This document shows, in pieces, positions 18,553-26,342 of a stretch of 64,000 nucleotides of DNA; position 1 is the stretch's first letter, and each line of letters opens with the position of its first letter. This stretch comes from Actinomycetes bacterium. Its GTDB lineage: Bacteria; Actinomycetota; Actinomycetes; Actinomycetales; Dermatophilaceae. The DNA lies in NCBI GenBank assembly GCA_029552065.1, contig JAKPEG010000001.1, positions 41,168-105,167 of the forward strand, read 5' to 3'. A program made the position numbers and the translations under genes. The notes beneath the pieces were generated by a model. The model saw only the letters and a program-made list of their open reading frames with translations. It was not told where the DNA came from and ran no database searches.

Positions 18553-19698
18553 TCATCCCTCCAGGCGCGACTCGAAGAGCCCGCGCACGGCGTCGTCGCG
18601 TCGGATGAGCTCCATCGCGTATGCCGCGTGGCCAGGGACATAGCCGTTGCCGACGAGCATCCGCACGTCCGCGGCAAGGCCCTCTGCGCCGAGGGCCGCC
18701 GCGGCGAAGGAGGTCGCCATCGAGAAGAAGATGATGGTGCCGCCCTGGGCCGTCGCCAGGACGGCCGGCTGCTCGCAGCCGGGCACGTCGACGCACACGA
18801 TGGTGACGTCGCACGGCCCTCCCGCCGACTCGACCGCCTCGGCCAGCCCCATGGGAGAGCGGGCGTCGGCGATCACCACGTGATCGGCCAGCCCGGTCGG
18901 TGCCAGCAGCGCTGCCTCGCGCTCGAAGGGCACGACGGCCACGAGCCGGCCGGCGCCGGCTTCCCGGGCCGCGGCCAGCGACAACGAGCCGGACTTGCCG
19001 GCCCCGCCCAGGACGAGCACCGAGGGGGCACCACCCTCGGATGCTGCGCGTGCGGCGGCATACTCCCCCACCACCCGAGCCACGAGCGCGGGTGCGCCGC
19101 ACACGTCCATCACCATGAGCGAGAGCCGCGGATCGAGGTCGTCGGGGATCACCGCGGCGATCGAGCGGGCGAAGAGGATCGCGTGTCCGGTGGCCGGCAC
19201 CTGCTCGGCGAGACCGTCCCAGCGGGCGAGCCCGTCGGTGATGCGCAGCGGGGTGAGCGAGAGGGACACGAGGGTCGCGACCCGGTCGCCCACGGCCAGA
19301 CCGAGTGGGCTCTGCGGACCGACCTCGGCCACCGTGCCCAGGAGCATCCCACCGGAACCGGTCACCGGGTTCTGCATCTTGCCCCGCTCCGCGACGATGG
19401 CGAGCACCTCGGCGCGCACCGCGTCGCCGTCGACCGAGCCCGCGTCGGGGCCCTCGGAGCGGCGGTGCTTCTCCGCGAGCTGGCGATAGGAGGCCGCGTC
19501 GAGGTTGAGCGTGTCGACCTCGATCCGCACCTCTCCCGGCCACAGCTGCGCACGAGTGTCCAACCGGCGGGCGGCCTGCGGCAGGGTGATCTGGGAGCCA
19601 CTCGGCTCGAGCACGCGGTGCAGCCCGACGGCGGACTCCGGGCCCGGGGGAACGTGGCCGGCGGGGTCCGCGTCGCTCGGTGTTACCGACTGGTACAT
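18553..19698 (-). CDS. kdd: L-erythro-3,5-diaminohexanoate dehydrogenase Kdd
   Basis: A 381-residue NAD-dependent dehydrogenase that oxidatively deaminates 3,5-diaminohexanoate to 3-keto-5-aminohexanoate. Family marks are the GYHRVLEP-like VGLHRVLEPSGSQITLPQAA, VAERGKMQNPVTGSGGMLLG, and the nucleotide-binding VLVLGGAGKSGSLSLAAA (about residue 225). CVDVPGCEQPAVLA and GGTIIFFSMATSF match the C-terminal half of Kdd. A GAGGAG sequence lies 5 nt before the ATG. It diverges from kamA across an 84-bp promoter region, and 287 bp separate it from kamD. Confidence 0.93.
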   Translation of the reverse strand: MYQSVTPSDADPAGHVPPGPESAVGLHRVLEPSGSQITLPQAARRLDTRAQLWPGEVRIEVDTLNLDAASYRQLAEKHRRSEGPDAGSVDGDAVRAEVLAIVAERGKMQNPVTGSGGMLLGTVAEVGPQSPLGLAVGDRVATLVSLSLTPLRITDGLARWDGLAEQVPATGHAILFARSIAAVIPDDLDPRLSLMVMDVCGAPALVARVVGEYAAARAASEGGAPSVLVLGGAGKSGSLSLAAAREAGAGRLVAVVPFEREAALLAPTGLADHVVIADARSPMGLAEAVESAGGPCDVTIVCVDVPGCEQPAVLATAQGGTIIFFSMATSFAAAALGAEGLAADVRMLVGNGYVPGHAAYAMELIRRDDAVRGLFESRLEG

Positions 19699-19745
19699 GA
19701 ACTGCTCCTCTGACCGTGATCGACCGCAGGATTTCGTGTGGTTAG

Positions 19746-19775
19746 TTTACATGACAGGAGATCTTCCGGTATTCT
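19746..19775 (+). promoter_or_regulatory. Leaderless kamA promoter
   Basis: TTTACA (19746-19751), 18-bp spacer, TATTCT (19770-19775), then 7 nt to the kamA ATG at 19783. The distance puts the transcription start on or next to the A of the ATG, so the transcript is probably leaderless. The divergent kdd gene shares this 84-bp region. Confidence 0.65.
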
Positions 19776-19782
19776 CTCGTTC

Positions 19783-21237
19783 ATGACGCCTGCTCTGGAC
19801 CAGCCCTACGTCTACCGGATGCGCGAGCTCGTCGAGCCCGACTGGACCCGGATGCCCGGCTTTGCCGACGTCACCGCGGCCCAGTGGGCCGACGCCCAGT
19901 GGCAGCGCAGCCACTGCGTGAAGAACGTCCGTCAGTTGCGTGAGGTCATGGGCGACCTGCTCACCGACGACTTCTACGCCGACCTCGAGCGCGACCAGAC
20001 CGAGCGGGCGACGATGTCGATGCTCGTCCCACCGCAGATGCTCAACACCATGGTCCCGGCCACGGGCGAAGGCGAGGCCGGTATGCCGCGTGCCGGCACG
20101 GCATACACGGAGGCCTTCTACGACGACCCGGTGCGGCGCTACATGCTGCCGGTCTTCTCCGACCGCCGCACCGACTGGCCGAGCCACCCGCACGCCACCC
20201 GCGACAGCCTCCACGAGCACGAGATGTGGGCCGTCGAGGGACTCACCCACCGCTACCCGACGAAGGTGCTCGCCGAGCTGCTGCCCACGTGCCCGCAGTA
20301 CTGCGGACACTGCACCCGGATGGACCTGGTCGGCAACTCGACCCCCCAGGTGACCAAGCTGAAGTTCCTCGCGAAGCCAGCCGATCGTCACCAGCAGATG
20401 CTCGACTACCTCGCGGCGACCCCGACCGTCCGCGACGTCGTCGTGAGCGGCGGCGACGTGGCCAACCTGCCGTGGAAGAACCTCGAGGTCTTCCTCGACA
20501 AGCTGCTCGAGATCGAGAACATCCGCGACATCCGGCTCGCGACCAAGGCCCTCATGGCGCTCCCCCAGCACTGGGCGGCGCCCGAGGTCGTCGAGGGGAT
20601 CGGACGGATCACCGCGAAGGCACACGCGCGTGGCGTGCAGGTGGCCATCCACACGCACGTCAACCACGTCAACTCGGTCACCCCGATCGTCGCCGAGACG
20701 GCGCGTAACCTGCTCGATGCGGGGCTGTTCAACATCCGCAACCAGGGTGTCCTCCTCCACGGGGTCAACGACACGCCGGCCGACCTGCTCGACCTGTGCT
20801 TCGCACTGCAGGACAACGCATCGATCACGCCCTACTACTTCTACATGTGCGACATGATCCCGTTCAGCGAGCACTGGCGGCTGTCGCTGGGCCAGGCCCA
20901 GGAGCTGCAGCACGCGATCATGGGCTATCTGCCCGGCTTTGCCACTCCGCGGATCGTCTGTGACGTCCCGTTCGTCGGCAAGCGCTGGGTTCACCAGGTC
21001 GAGGAATACGACCGTGAGCACGGGATCTCCTACTGGCGCAAGAACTACCGCACGTCGATCGAAGCGGCGGACGTCGACGCACTCTCCCGCGAATACGTCT
21101 ACTACGACCCGATCCACACCCTGCCGCTGTCCGGTCAGCGCTGGTGGCCCGGCCAGGTGGACCTCGACTCGGCCCACGAACTCGCGGTGGAGGCCGCTGC
21201 GCTCAGCAGGCTCGCCTCGGTCGGTTCGAAGGCCTGA
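19783..21237 (+). CDS. kamA: L-lysine 2,3-aminomutase KamA
   Basis: A 484-residue radical SAM enzyme that converts L-lysine to L-beta-lysine with PLP and a [4Fe-4S] cluster. The cluster motif CPQYCGHCTRMD (CxxxCxxC) follows the typical LTHRYPTKVLAELLPT. Other core segments are VVSGGDVANLPWKNLE, ATKALMALPQHW, and VAIHTHVNHVNSVTP. The ATG at 19783 is favoured by the promoter spacing; an upstream start at 19738 would place the -35 and -10 boxes inside the gene. The homologous yodO-type 2,3-aminomutases act on lysine for osmolyte synthesis, but the divergent kdd and the kamDE operon support the degradation role. Confidence 0.95.
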   Translation: MTPALDQPYVYRMRELVEPDWTRMPGFADVTAAQWADAQWQRSHCVKNVRQLREVMGDLLTDDFYADLERDQTERATMSMLVPPQMLNTMVPATGEGEAGMPRAGTAYTEAFYDDPVRRYMLPVFSDRRTDWPSHPHATRDSLHEHEMWAVEGLTHRYPTKVLAELLPTCPQYCGHCTRMDLVGNSTPQVTKLKFLAKPADRHQQMLDYLAATPTVRDVVVSGGDVANLPWKNLEVFLDKLLEIENIRDIRLATKALMALPQHWAAPEVVEGIGRITAKAHARGVQVAIHTHVNHVNSVTPIVAETARNLLDAGLFNIRNQGVLLHGVNDTPADLLDLCFALQDNASITPYYFYMCDMIPFSEHWRLSLGQAQELQHAIMGYLPGFATPRIVCDVPFVGKRWVHQVEEYDREHGISYWRKNYRTSIEAADVDALSREYVYYDPIHTLPLSGQRWWPGQVDLDSAHELAVEAAALSRLASVGSKA

Positions 21238-21340
21238 GGCCGGGCGGCCGCGGGTGGAGGGCCCACTCCCCTCCCCCGCCGCAAAACCGCACATCTGAGC
21301 ACGTTTCTCGTGACGTAACCCCTTCGTCACAGGAAAAGTG

Positions 21341-21440
21341 CACAGTCAAGCGGTTACTCCGGGCCAGTAGTGACGCGGCTACTCCGGGCCAGCAGTCAAG
21401 CGGTTACTCCGGGCCAGTAGTGACGCGGTTACTCCGGGCT
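21341..21440. repeat. Four tandem 25-bp repeats
   Basis: Four 25-bp units run from 21341 to 21440. Units 1 and 3 carry AGTCAAGCGGTTACTCCGGG; units 2 and 4 carry AGTGACGCGG(C/T)TACTCCGGG, so the real period is a 50-bp pair repeated twice. The last base of unit 4 is the last base of the monooxygenase stop codon. Just before the array is GTGACG-N9-CGTCAC (21310-21330). The array lies between convergent kamA and the monooxygenase gene. Confidence 0.9.
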
Positions 21441-22882
21441 CAGGAGGCCGGCTCGTAGTCGCGGGGGTCGACCTTCCGGGTGCGCCACCGGTAACGGACC
21501 GTCGAGGCGGGCCAGATCGCCTTGTTGACCCCGCGTTCGTCGAGGTACCAGCTCTGACACCCAGAGGTCCACACCGTGTGCCGGTCCCGCCGACGCAGCC
21601 ATCGGCCGAAGCGCTCCTGCGCCGCGGCGGTGACGACCTGGGGACCCAGTTCGTCGGCCCTCCGCAGGGCATCGATGACGTAGTCCACCGCCGCCTCGAT
21701 CATCACGAGCACCGACGTGTGCCCGAGCGCCGTATTGGGCCCGAGCAGGAGGTAGAGCTCCGGGAACCCGGCGACACTGATCCCCAGGTGGGTGCCCCGG
21801 CCGCGCGACCACGCCTGCGCGAGCGTCCGTCCGTCCTGCCCGGTGATCTGCATCCGGGCCAGGCTCCCGTCGAGGTCGAAACCGGTCGCCAGCACGAGGG
21901 CGTCCAACTCGTGCTCGGTCCCCTCCCCCGTCACCACTCCGCGCGGCACCACTTCGCGGATCGGCTCGGTCACGAGTTGGACATGCGGACGGGCAAAGGT
22001 GGGCCAGTAGTCGTCGGACAGCAGGACCCGCTTGCAGCCCAGCTCGTATGCCGGGGTGAGCGCCGCGCGCACGACCGGGTCGGACACGGCCGAGGCCAGG
22101 TGCTCGAGCGAGCGTCGCCCAACCCACTCCCGCAGCCGCGCGTTGCGTCCGAAGCCCAGGACGTTGAGCTCGTTGCGGACGTAGGTCCGAGCGCGGGATG
22201 CCTTCTGCACCAGAGGGATCCGAGCATTCGCGCGCTGTCGCCACCGCGAAACCGGCACGTCGCCCCGGGGGAGCACCCACGCCGGCGTGCGCTGGAAGAC
22301 GACGAGCTGGGAGACCCGCGCAGCCAGCTCCGGCACCAGCTGGACCGCCGAGGCGCCGGTGCCCACGACCCCCACCCGCAGCCCGTCGAGTCCGTCGTCG
22401 TCGGGCCAGTCCGCCGTGTGCATGACCGGGCCGCCGAAGGTCCCCAGGCCGGGCAGATCCGGGCGCCGGGGCATGTGCAGCCCGCCGACCCCGAGGACGA
22501 GCGCATCGCTCGTCCACTCCCGTCCATCGGCCACCCGGACCCGCCACCGGTCCCCCTCCCAAGTGGCTCCCGTGACGTCGGCGTCGAGCGCGAGGTGGGG
22601 CCCCAGGCCAAGGCGGTCGACACAGTCGCGCAGGTACTGCCAGATCTCGGCCGACGGCGCGTATGCCCGGCTCCAGTCCGCCTTGGGTGCGAAGCTCAGG
22701 CTGTAGAGCGGGCTGGGCACGTCGCACGCGCAACCGGGATAGCGATTGTCCCGCCAGGTCCCTCCCACCTCGGAGCCCTTTTCGAGCACGAGGAAGTCGC
22801 GGATCCCGGCGTCGAGCAGGCGAGCCCCCATCGCGACACCCGAGAATCCGCTCCCCACGACGATCACGCGCCGATGCGACAC
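21440..22882 (-). CDS. Flavin-containing monooxygenase (Baeyer-Villiger type)
   Basis: About 480 residues of a class B flavoprotein monooxygenase. The FAD-binding GSGFSGVAMGARLLDAG is near the N terminus, followed by EKGSEVGGTWRDNRYPGCACD, which contains the GGTWxxNxYPG block typical of Baeyer-Villiger/FMO enzymes. The NADPH-binding GVVGTGASAVQLVPELA and the ATGFDLD motif come later. Such enzymes oxygenate ketones or heteroatoms; the substrate is unknown. I prefer the GTG at 22882 just before the FAD domain; an ATG at 22912 would begin inside an inverted pair of the GTATGCCG octamer. Its stop codon touches the 25-bp tandem array. Confidence 0.85.
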   Translation of the reverse strand: MSHRRVIVVGSGFSGVAMGARLLDAGIRDFLVLEKGSEVGGTWRDNRYPGCACDVPSPLYSLSFAPKADWSRAYAPSAEIWQYLRDCVDRLGLGPHLALDADVTGATWEGDRWRVRVADGREWTSDALVLGVGGLHMPRRPDLPGLGTFGGPVMHTADWPDDDGLDGLRVGVVGTGASAVQLVPELAARVSQLVVFQRTPAWVLPRGDVPVSRWRQRANARIPLVQKASRARTYVRNELNVLGFGRNARLREWVGRRSLEHLASAVSDPVVRAALTPAYELGCKRVLLSDDYWPTFARPHVQLVTEPIREVVPRGVVTGEGTEHELDALVLATGFDLDGSLARMQITGQDGRTLAQAWSRGRGTHLGISVAGFPELYLLLGPNTALGHTSVLVMIEAAVDYVIDALRRADELGPQVVTAAAQERFGRWLRRRDRHTVWTSGCQSWYLDERGVNKAIWPASTVRYRWRTRKVDPRDYEPAS

Positions 22883-22923
22883 AGCCGACAAGTATGCCGC
22901 GTGGCACGGCATACTGCGTCCTC

Positions 22924-23409
22924 GTGGCCAAGGGCAGCGGCACCCCGGCGACCACCGCGCTCACCCGGGCCGGGGTCGCCTTCACCCTGCACCCCTACGC
23001 GCACGACCAGGCGGCACCCTCCTACGGGCTCGAGGCCGCCGCAGCGCTCGGGGTGGCGCCCGAGCGTGTCTTCAAGACACTGCTCGTCGACACCGACGCC
23101 GGGCTGGCCGTGGGGATCGTGCCGGTGGATCGACAACTCGACCTCAAGGCCGTCGCGAGCGCGCTGAGGGTCAAGCGGGCCGTCATGGCCGAACCGGCCG
23201 TCGCGGAACGAAGCACCGGCTACGTGGTCGGCGGGATCTCACCGATCGGGCAGAAGCGTCGGCTGCCGACCGTCCTCGACGCGAGCGCGAACACACACGC
23301 GACGGTCTTCGTCTCCGGCGGGCGGCGCGGGCTCGACGTCGAGCTGGCACCGGAGGACCTGGCCCGGGCCTGCGCCGCCGCGCTGGCTCCCATCTCGCGG
23401 ACGCGCTGA
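22924..23409 (+). CDS. ybaK: Cys-tRNA(Pro)/Cys-tRNA(Cys) deacylase YbaK
   Basis: A 161-residue YbaK/EbsC-type protein that hydrolyses Cys-tRNA(Pro) formed by mistakes of prolyl-tRNA synthetase. Features are TPATTALTRAGVAFTLHPYAHD at the start, GVAPERVFKTLLVDTD with the conserved lysine, VPVDRQLDLKAVASAL and the GYVVGGISPIGQKRRLPTV loop that includes the GxxxPxG signature. The GTG at 22924 was chosen since it begins right at the family N terminus; a longer ATG start at 22894 would overlap the monooxygenase promoter region. Confidence 0.9.
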   Translation: MAKGSGTPATTALTRAGVAFTLHPYAHDQAAPSYGLEAAAALGVAPERVFKTLLVDTDAGLAVGIVPVDRQLDLKAVASALRVKRAVMAEPAVAERSTGYVVGGISPIGQKRRLPTVLDASANTHATVFVSGGRRGLDVELAPEDLARACAAALAPISRTR

Positions 23410-23442
23410 CCGGGCCGGCCCGGGGCGGCGTACCCTGCCGAG

Positions 23443-24699
23443 GTGACCACCGAGGCCAGGCGGGACGAGGGCCCACGGCACGGGTTGGTCTTCCTCCTCG
23501 CCGCGCTCACCATGATCGGCCCGTTCGCGGTCGACACGATCTTCCCGGGCTTCCCGCAGGTGGGAGCGGAACTCGGGGCCGATCCGGTGGCCCTTCAGCA
23601 GATCCTCTCGGTTTACCTGGTGAGCTTCGCGGTGATGAGCCTCGTCCACGGACCGCTCTCCGACGCGATGGGCCGACGGCCGGTGATCCTGGGCGGTCTG
23701 GGCCTTTTCGCCCTCACCTCCGTCTGGTGTGCGGTCGCTCCGTCGATGCCGCTGCTGCTCGTCGGCCGTGCCCTGCAGGGCCTGGTCGCCGGCGGGGGGA
23801 TGATCGTCGCTCGCACCGTCGTGCGCGACGTCTTCTCCGGCGACCGGGCCCAGCGAGCGATGTCCCAGATGTCGATGATCTTCGGGGTCGCCCCGGCCCT
23901 CGCACCGATCGTCGGCGGCTGGTTGCTCGGCTGGAGCACCTGGCGCAGCGTCTTCTGGTTCCTCGCCGTGTTCGCCGTGGTGCTCTTCCTCGCCCTGCTG
24001 TTCCTGCTTCCCGAGACGCATCCGCCGGCCCGACGCACCCCGTTGCAGGTGCGCGCCCTCGCCGGCGCTCTCCGCGATGCGGTACGTGACCCGGGGGTGC
24101 GGCGCCTGCTCGGGGTGTCCTCGTTCAACTTCGCCGCGCTCTTCACCTACATCAGCGCCGCGCCCGCGATCGTCGTGACGATCCTGCACCTCGGCCCGGG
24201 CGACTTCGGCTGGCTCTTCGTGCCGGTGGTCACCGCGATGATCTTCGGCTCGTGGCTCACCGGCCGGTTGGCCGGCCGGATCTCCTCGGCCACGTTCATC
24301 GCGCTCGGCTTCGGCTGTGCCGTCGTGGGCGCCGTGATCGGGCTCGCCCTCGACGCGTGGGGGGTCGTCGGGCTGCCGTGGGCGCTCGTTGCCCCGACGA
24401 CGGCCGGGCTCGGCATCGCGCTCGTCTTCCCGATCGTCACCCTCGCCCTGCTCGACCTACGTCCGCGCCATCGCGGCACCCTGTCCTCGGCTCAGTCGTG
24501 CGCGAACACCCTGCTCAACGCCGTCATCGCAGGTGCGATCGTGCCACTCGTGAACGGCTCGCTCGTGACGCTCACGCTCACCGCGCTCGCCTTCAGCCTG
24601 CTCGGCTGGGCGGTGTGGGAGTGGCATCGCCGGGTCGCCCACCCTCGGTTGGAGACCCCGCCGGACCCGGGGTCATACGAACCCACCGACCGGATGTGA
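23443..24699 (+). CDS. Bcr/CflA family multidrug efflux MFS transporter
   Basis: A 418-residue, 12-helix major facilitator of the Bcr/CflA (DHA1) branch, which exports drugs and other small molecules by proton antiport. TM1 holds MIGPFAVDTIFPGFPQ; the loop HGPLSDAMGRRPVILGGL is the DHA1 motif A; VGRALQGLVAGGGMIVARTVVRD is the hallmark of this branch; and FGVAPALAPIVGGWLLGW is antiporter motif C. The GTG start at 23443 is 33 bp after ybaK, so both genes may share a transcript. Substrate unknown. Confidence 0.9.
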   Translation: MTTEARRDEGPRHGLVFLLAALTMIGPFAVDTIFPGFPQVGAELGADPVALQQILSVYLVSFAVMSLVHGPLSDAMGRRPVILGGLGLFALTSVWCAVAPSMPLLLVGRALQGLVAGGGMIVARTVVRDVFSGDRAQRAMSQMSMIFGVAPALAPIVGGWLLGWSTWRSVFWFLAVFAVVLFLALLFLLPETHPPARRTPLQVRALAGALRDAVRDPGVRRLLGVSSFNFAALFTYISAAPAIVVTILHLGPGDFGWLFVPVVTAMIFGSWLTGRLAGRISSATFIALGFGCAVVGAVIGLALDAWGVVGLPWALVAPTTAGLGIALVFPIVTLALLDLRPRHRGTLSSAQSCANTLLNAVIAGAIVPLVNGSLVTLTLTALAFSLLGWAVWEWHRRVAHPRLETPPDPGSYEPTDRM

Positions 24700-24740
24700 C
24701 CGCAGCGCCGCCGAGCTACCGCGAGGCGGCGCGGCAGCGT

Positions 24741-25202
24741 TCAGCTCGCGGACTCCGGCTCGAGGCCGATGACCGGACGACCCTCCCAGGCCGTGGAGAG
24801 CACCACGGTGGTACGGGTCTGCACGTGTGCGGCGGCCCGCAACCGGGTGAGAAGTTCCTCGAGGTCCAGCGGCGTGGCCACCCGGACCTTCGTGATGTAG
24901 TTGAAGTCGCCGGCGACCGAATGGCAGGACTCGATCTCGGGGAAGTGCCGGATCCGGTCGGGGATGTCGTCCGGTGCGGCCGGGTCCAGCGGCGACAACG
25001 AAATGTATGCCGTGAGCGGCAGGCCCACCTCGACCGGGTCGACGACCGCCTGGTAGCCCTTGACGACCCCACGTTCCTCGAGCCGGCGGACCCGCTGGTG
25101 GACGGCCGAGGTCGACAGGCCGGTCGCCTTGCCCAGATCGGTGTAGCTCATCCGACCCTCGGAGGCCAGCAACGCCACGAGGCGCCGGTCGAGTCGTTCC
25201 AT
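24741..25202 (-). CDS. Lrp/AsnC family transcriptional regulator
   Basis: A 153-residue Lrp/AsnC regulator. A helix-turn-helix occupies residues about 2-60 (SYTDLGKATGLSTSAVHQRVRRLEE), and the C-terminal RAM domain binds a small effector (amino acid), with ESCHSVAGDFNYITKVRV as the typical effector-cleft segment. It is convergent with the efflux gene and divergent from the exonuclease gene. Since it lies only 3.5 kb from kamA, it could be the regulator of lysine degradation, but nothing in the sequence shows this directly. Confidence 0.9.
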   Translation of the reverse strand: MERLDRRLVALLASEGRMSYTDLGKATGLSTSAVHQRVRRLEERGVVKGYQAVVDPVEVGLPLTAYISLSPLDPAAPDDIPDRIRHFPEIESCHSVAGDFNYITKVRVATPLDLEELLTRLRAAAHVQTRTTVVLSTAWEGRPVIGLEPESAS

Positions 25203-25287
25203 GGCGCCAGCCTACGCACACTGGCGCTCCCGCCCCCAGGGCATTCCACGGACGGGGACCTGGCGGCAGCGCATAGGCTGCTGAGCC

Positions 25288-26262
25288 ATGCCCAGTCCCG
25301 CCGGCCGGCTCATGCTCCTGGACTCCGCCTCGCTCTACTTCCGGGCGTTCTACGGTGTCCCCGACGAGCGGCCGACGCCCTCCGATCCGCCGACCAACGC
25401 GGTGCGCGGCTTCCTCGACATGATCGCCACGCTCGTCGACCGGCACCGGCCCACCGAGTTGGCCGCGTGCTGGGACGAGGACTGGCGCCCGGCCTTCCGG
25501 GTCGAGGCGATCCCCTCCTACAAGACGCATCGGGTCGCGGGCGTCGCCGCCGGCACCGTGAGCGCGGCGCAGGCGTCCGGCACCGTCGAGGCCGCCGAGG
25601 AGGTGCCCGACGACCTCTCTCCACAGGTGCCGCTCATCTCGGCGGCCCTCGCAGCGCTGGGGCTGCAGCGGGTCGGTGCGGCCGGTTTCGAGGCCGACGA
25701 CGTCATCGGCGCCCTTGCCCACCGCCATCGCGGACGGCTGCCGGTCGACATCGTCACCGGTGACCGGGACCTGTTTCAACTCGTGGACGACGCCGCCGGG
25801 ATCCGCGTCCTCTACACCGCTCGGGGCGGGGTGCGCGACGCCGACGTGGTCACCGAGGACTATCTCCAACAGAGGTATGCCGTGCCGACCGGTGACGCCT
25901 ACGCCGACCTGGCCATCCTGCGTGGCGACAGCTCCGACGGGCTGCCGGGGGTGGCCGGCATCGGAGAGAAGACCGCTGCCACGCTCCTGGCCACCTTCGG
26001 CTCCCTCGCCGGCATCCGCGCGGCCGTCGACGGTGGAGACCCGCGGATCAAGGGCGCCCAGCGCACGCGACTCGAGGCCGGGGCGGCATACCTCGACGTG
26101 GCGCCGCGCGTCGTGCGGGTGGCGATCGACGCACCCGTCCCCAAGGTCGACCTCCGGCTGCCCCGCGAAGTGCACGACGCGGCGACGCTCTCCCGGCTCG
26201 CGGTCGACTACCGCCTCACGAACCCGATCAACCGCGTCCTCGCCGCGCTCGACCTGGGCTGA
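25288..26262 (+). CDS. 5'-3' exonuclease (DNA polymerase I N-terminal-like, flap endonuclease)
   Basis: A 324-residue stand-alone exonuclease of the PIN/FEN superfamily. The active-site acidic residues lie in MLLDSASLYFRAFY, in the FEADDVIGALA segment and in VTGDRDLFQLVDD. The helix-hairpin-helix DNA-binding part reads DGLPGVAGIGEKTAATLLA. A Lys/Arg loop (IPSYKTHR) is present. Such proteins remove RNA primers or flaps in replication and repair and occur alongside full-length PolA in actinobacteria. An insert of about 25 residues rich in Ala/Glu/Val (near 85-105) extends the usual clamp. Single-gene unit. Confidence 0.9.
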   Translation: MPSPAGRLMLLDSASLYFRAFYGVPDERPTPSDPPTNAVRGFLDMIATLVDRHRPTELAACWDEDWRPAFRVEAIPSYKTHRVAGVAAGTVSAAQASGTVEAAEEVPDDLSPQVPLISAALAALGLQRVGAAGFEADDVIGALAHRHRGRLPVDIVTGDRDLFQLVDDAAGIRVLYTARGGVRDADVVTEDYLQQRYAVPTGDAYADLAILRGDSSDGLPGVAGIGEKTAATLLATFGSLAGIRAAVDGGDPRIKGAQRTRLEAGAAYLDVAPRVVRVAIDAPVPKVDLRLPREVHDAATLSRLAVDYRLTNPINRVLAALDLG

Positions 26263-26342
26263 GCGCGGCGAGCCTCACGGGGCAGCTGCTCAGGTGGGCA
26301 GTTGCCGGGCACCCCGGACCGGAACGCACCCGGACAGCGCGA

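Noticed and set aside
21341-21440. The 25-bp tandem array as a CRISPR
   Set aside because: Units are contiguous without spacers, and no cas gene is present.
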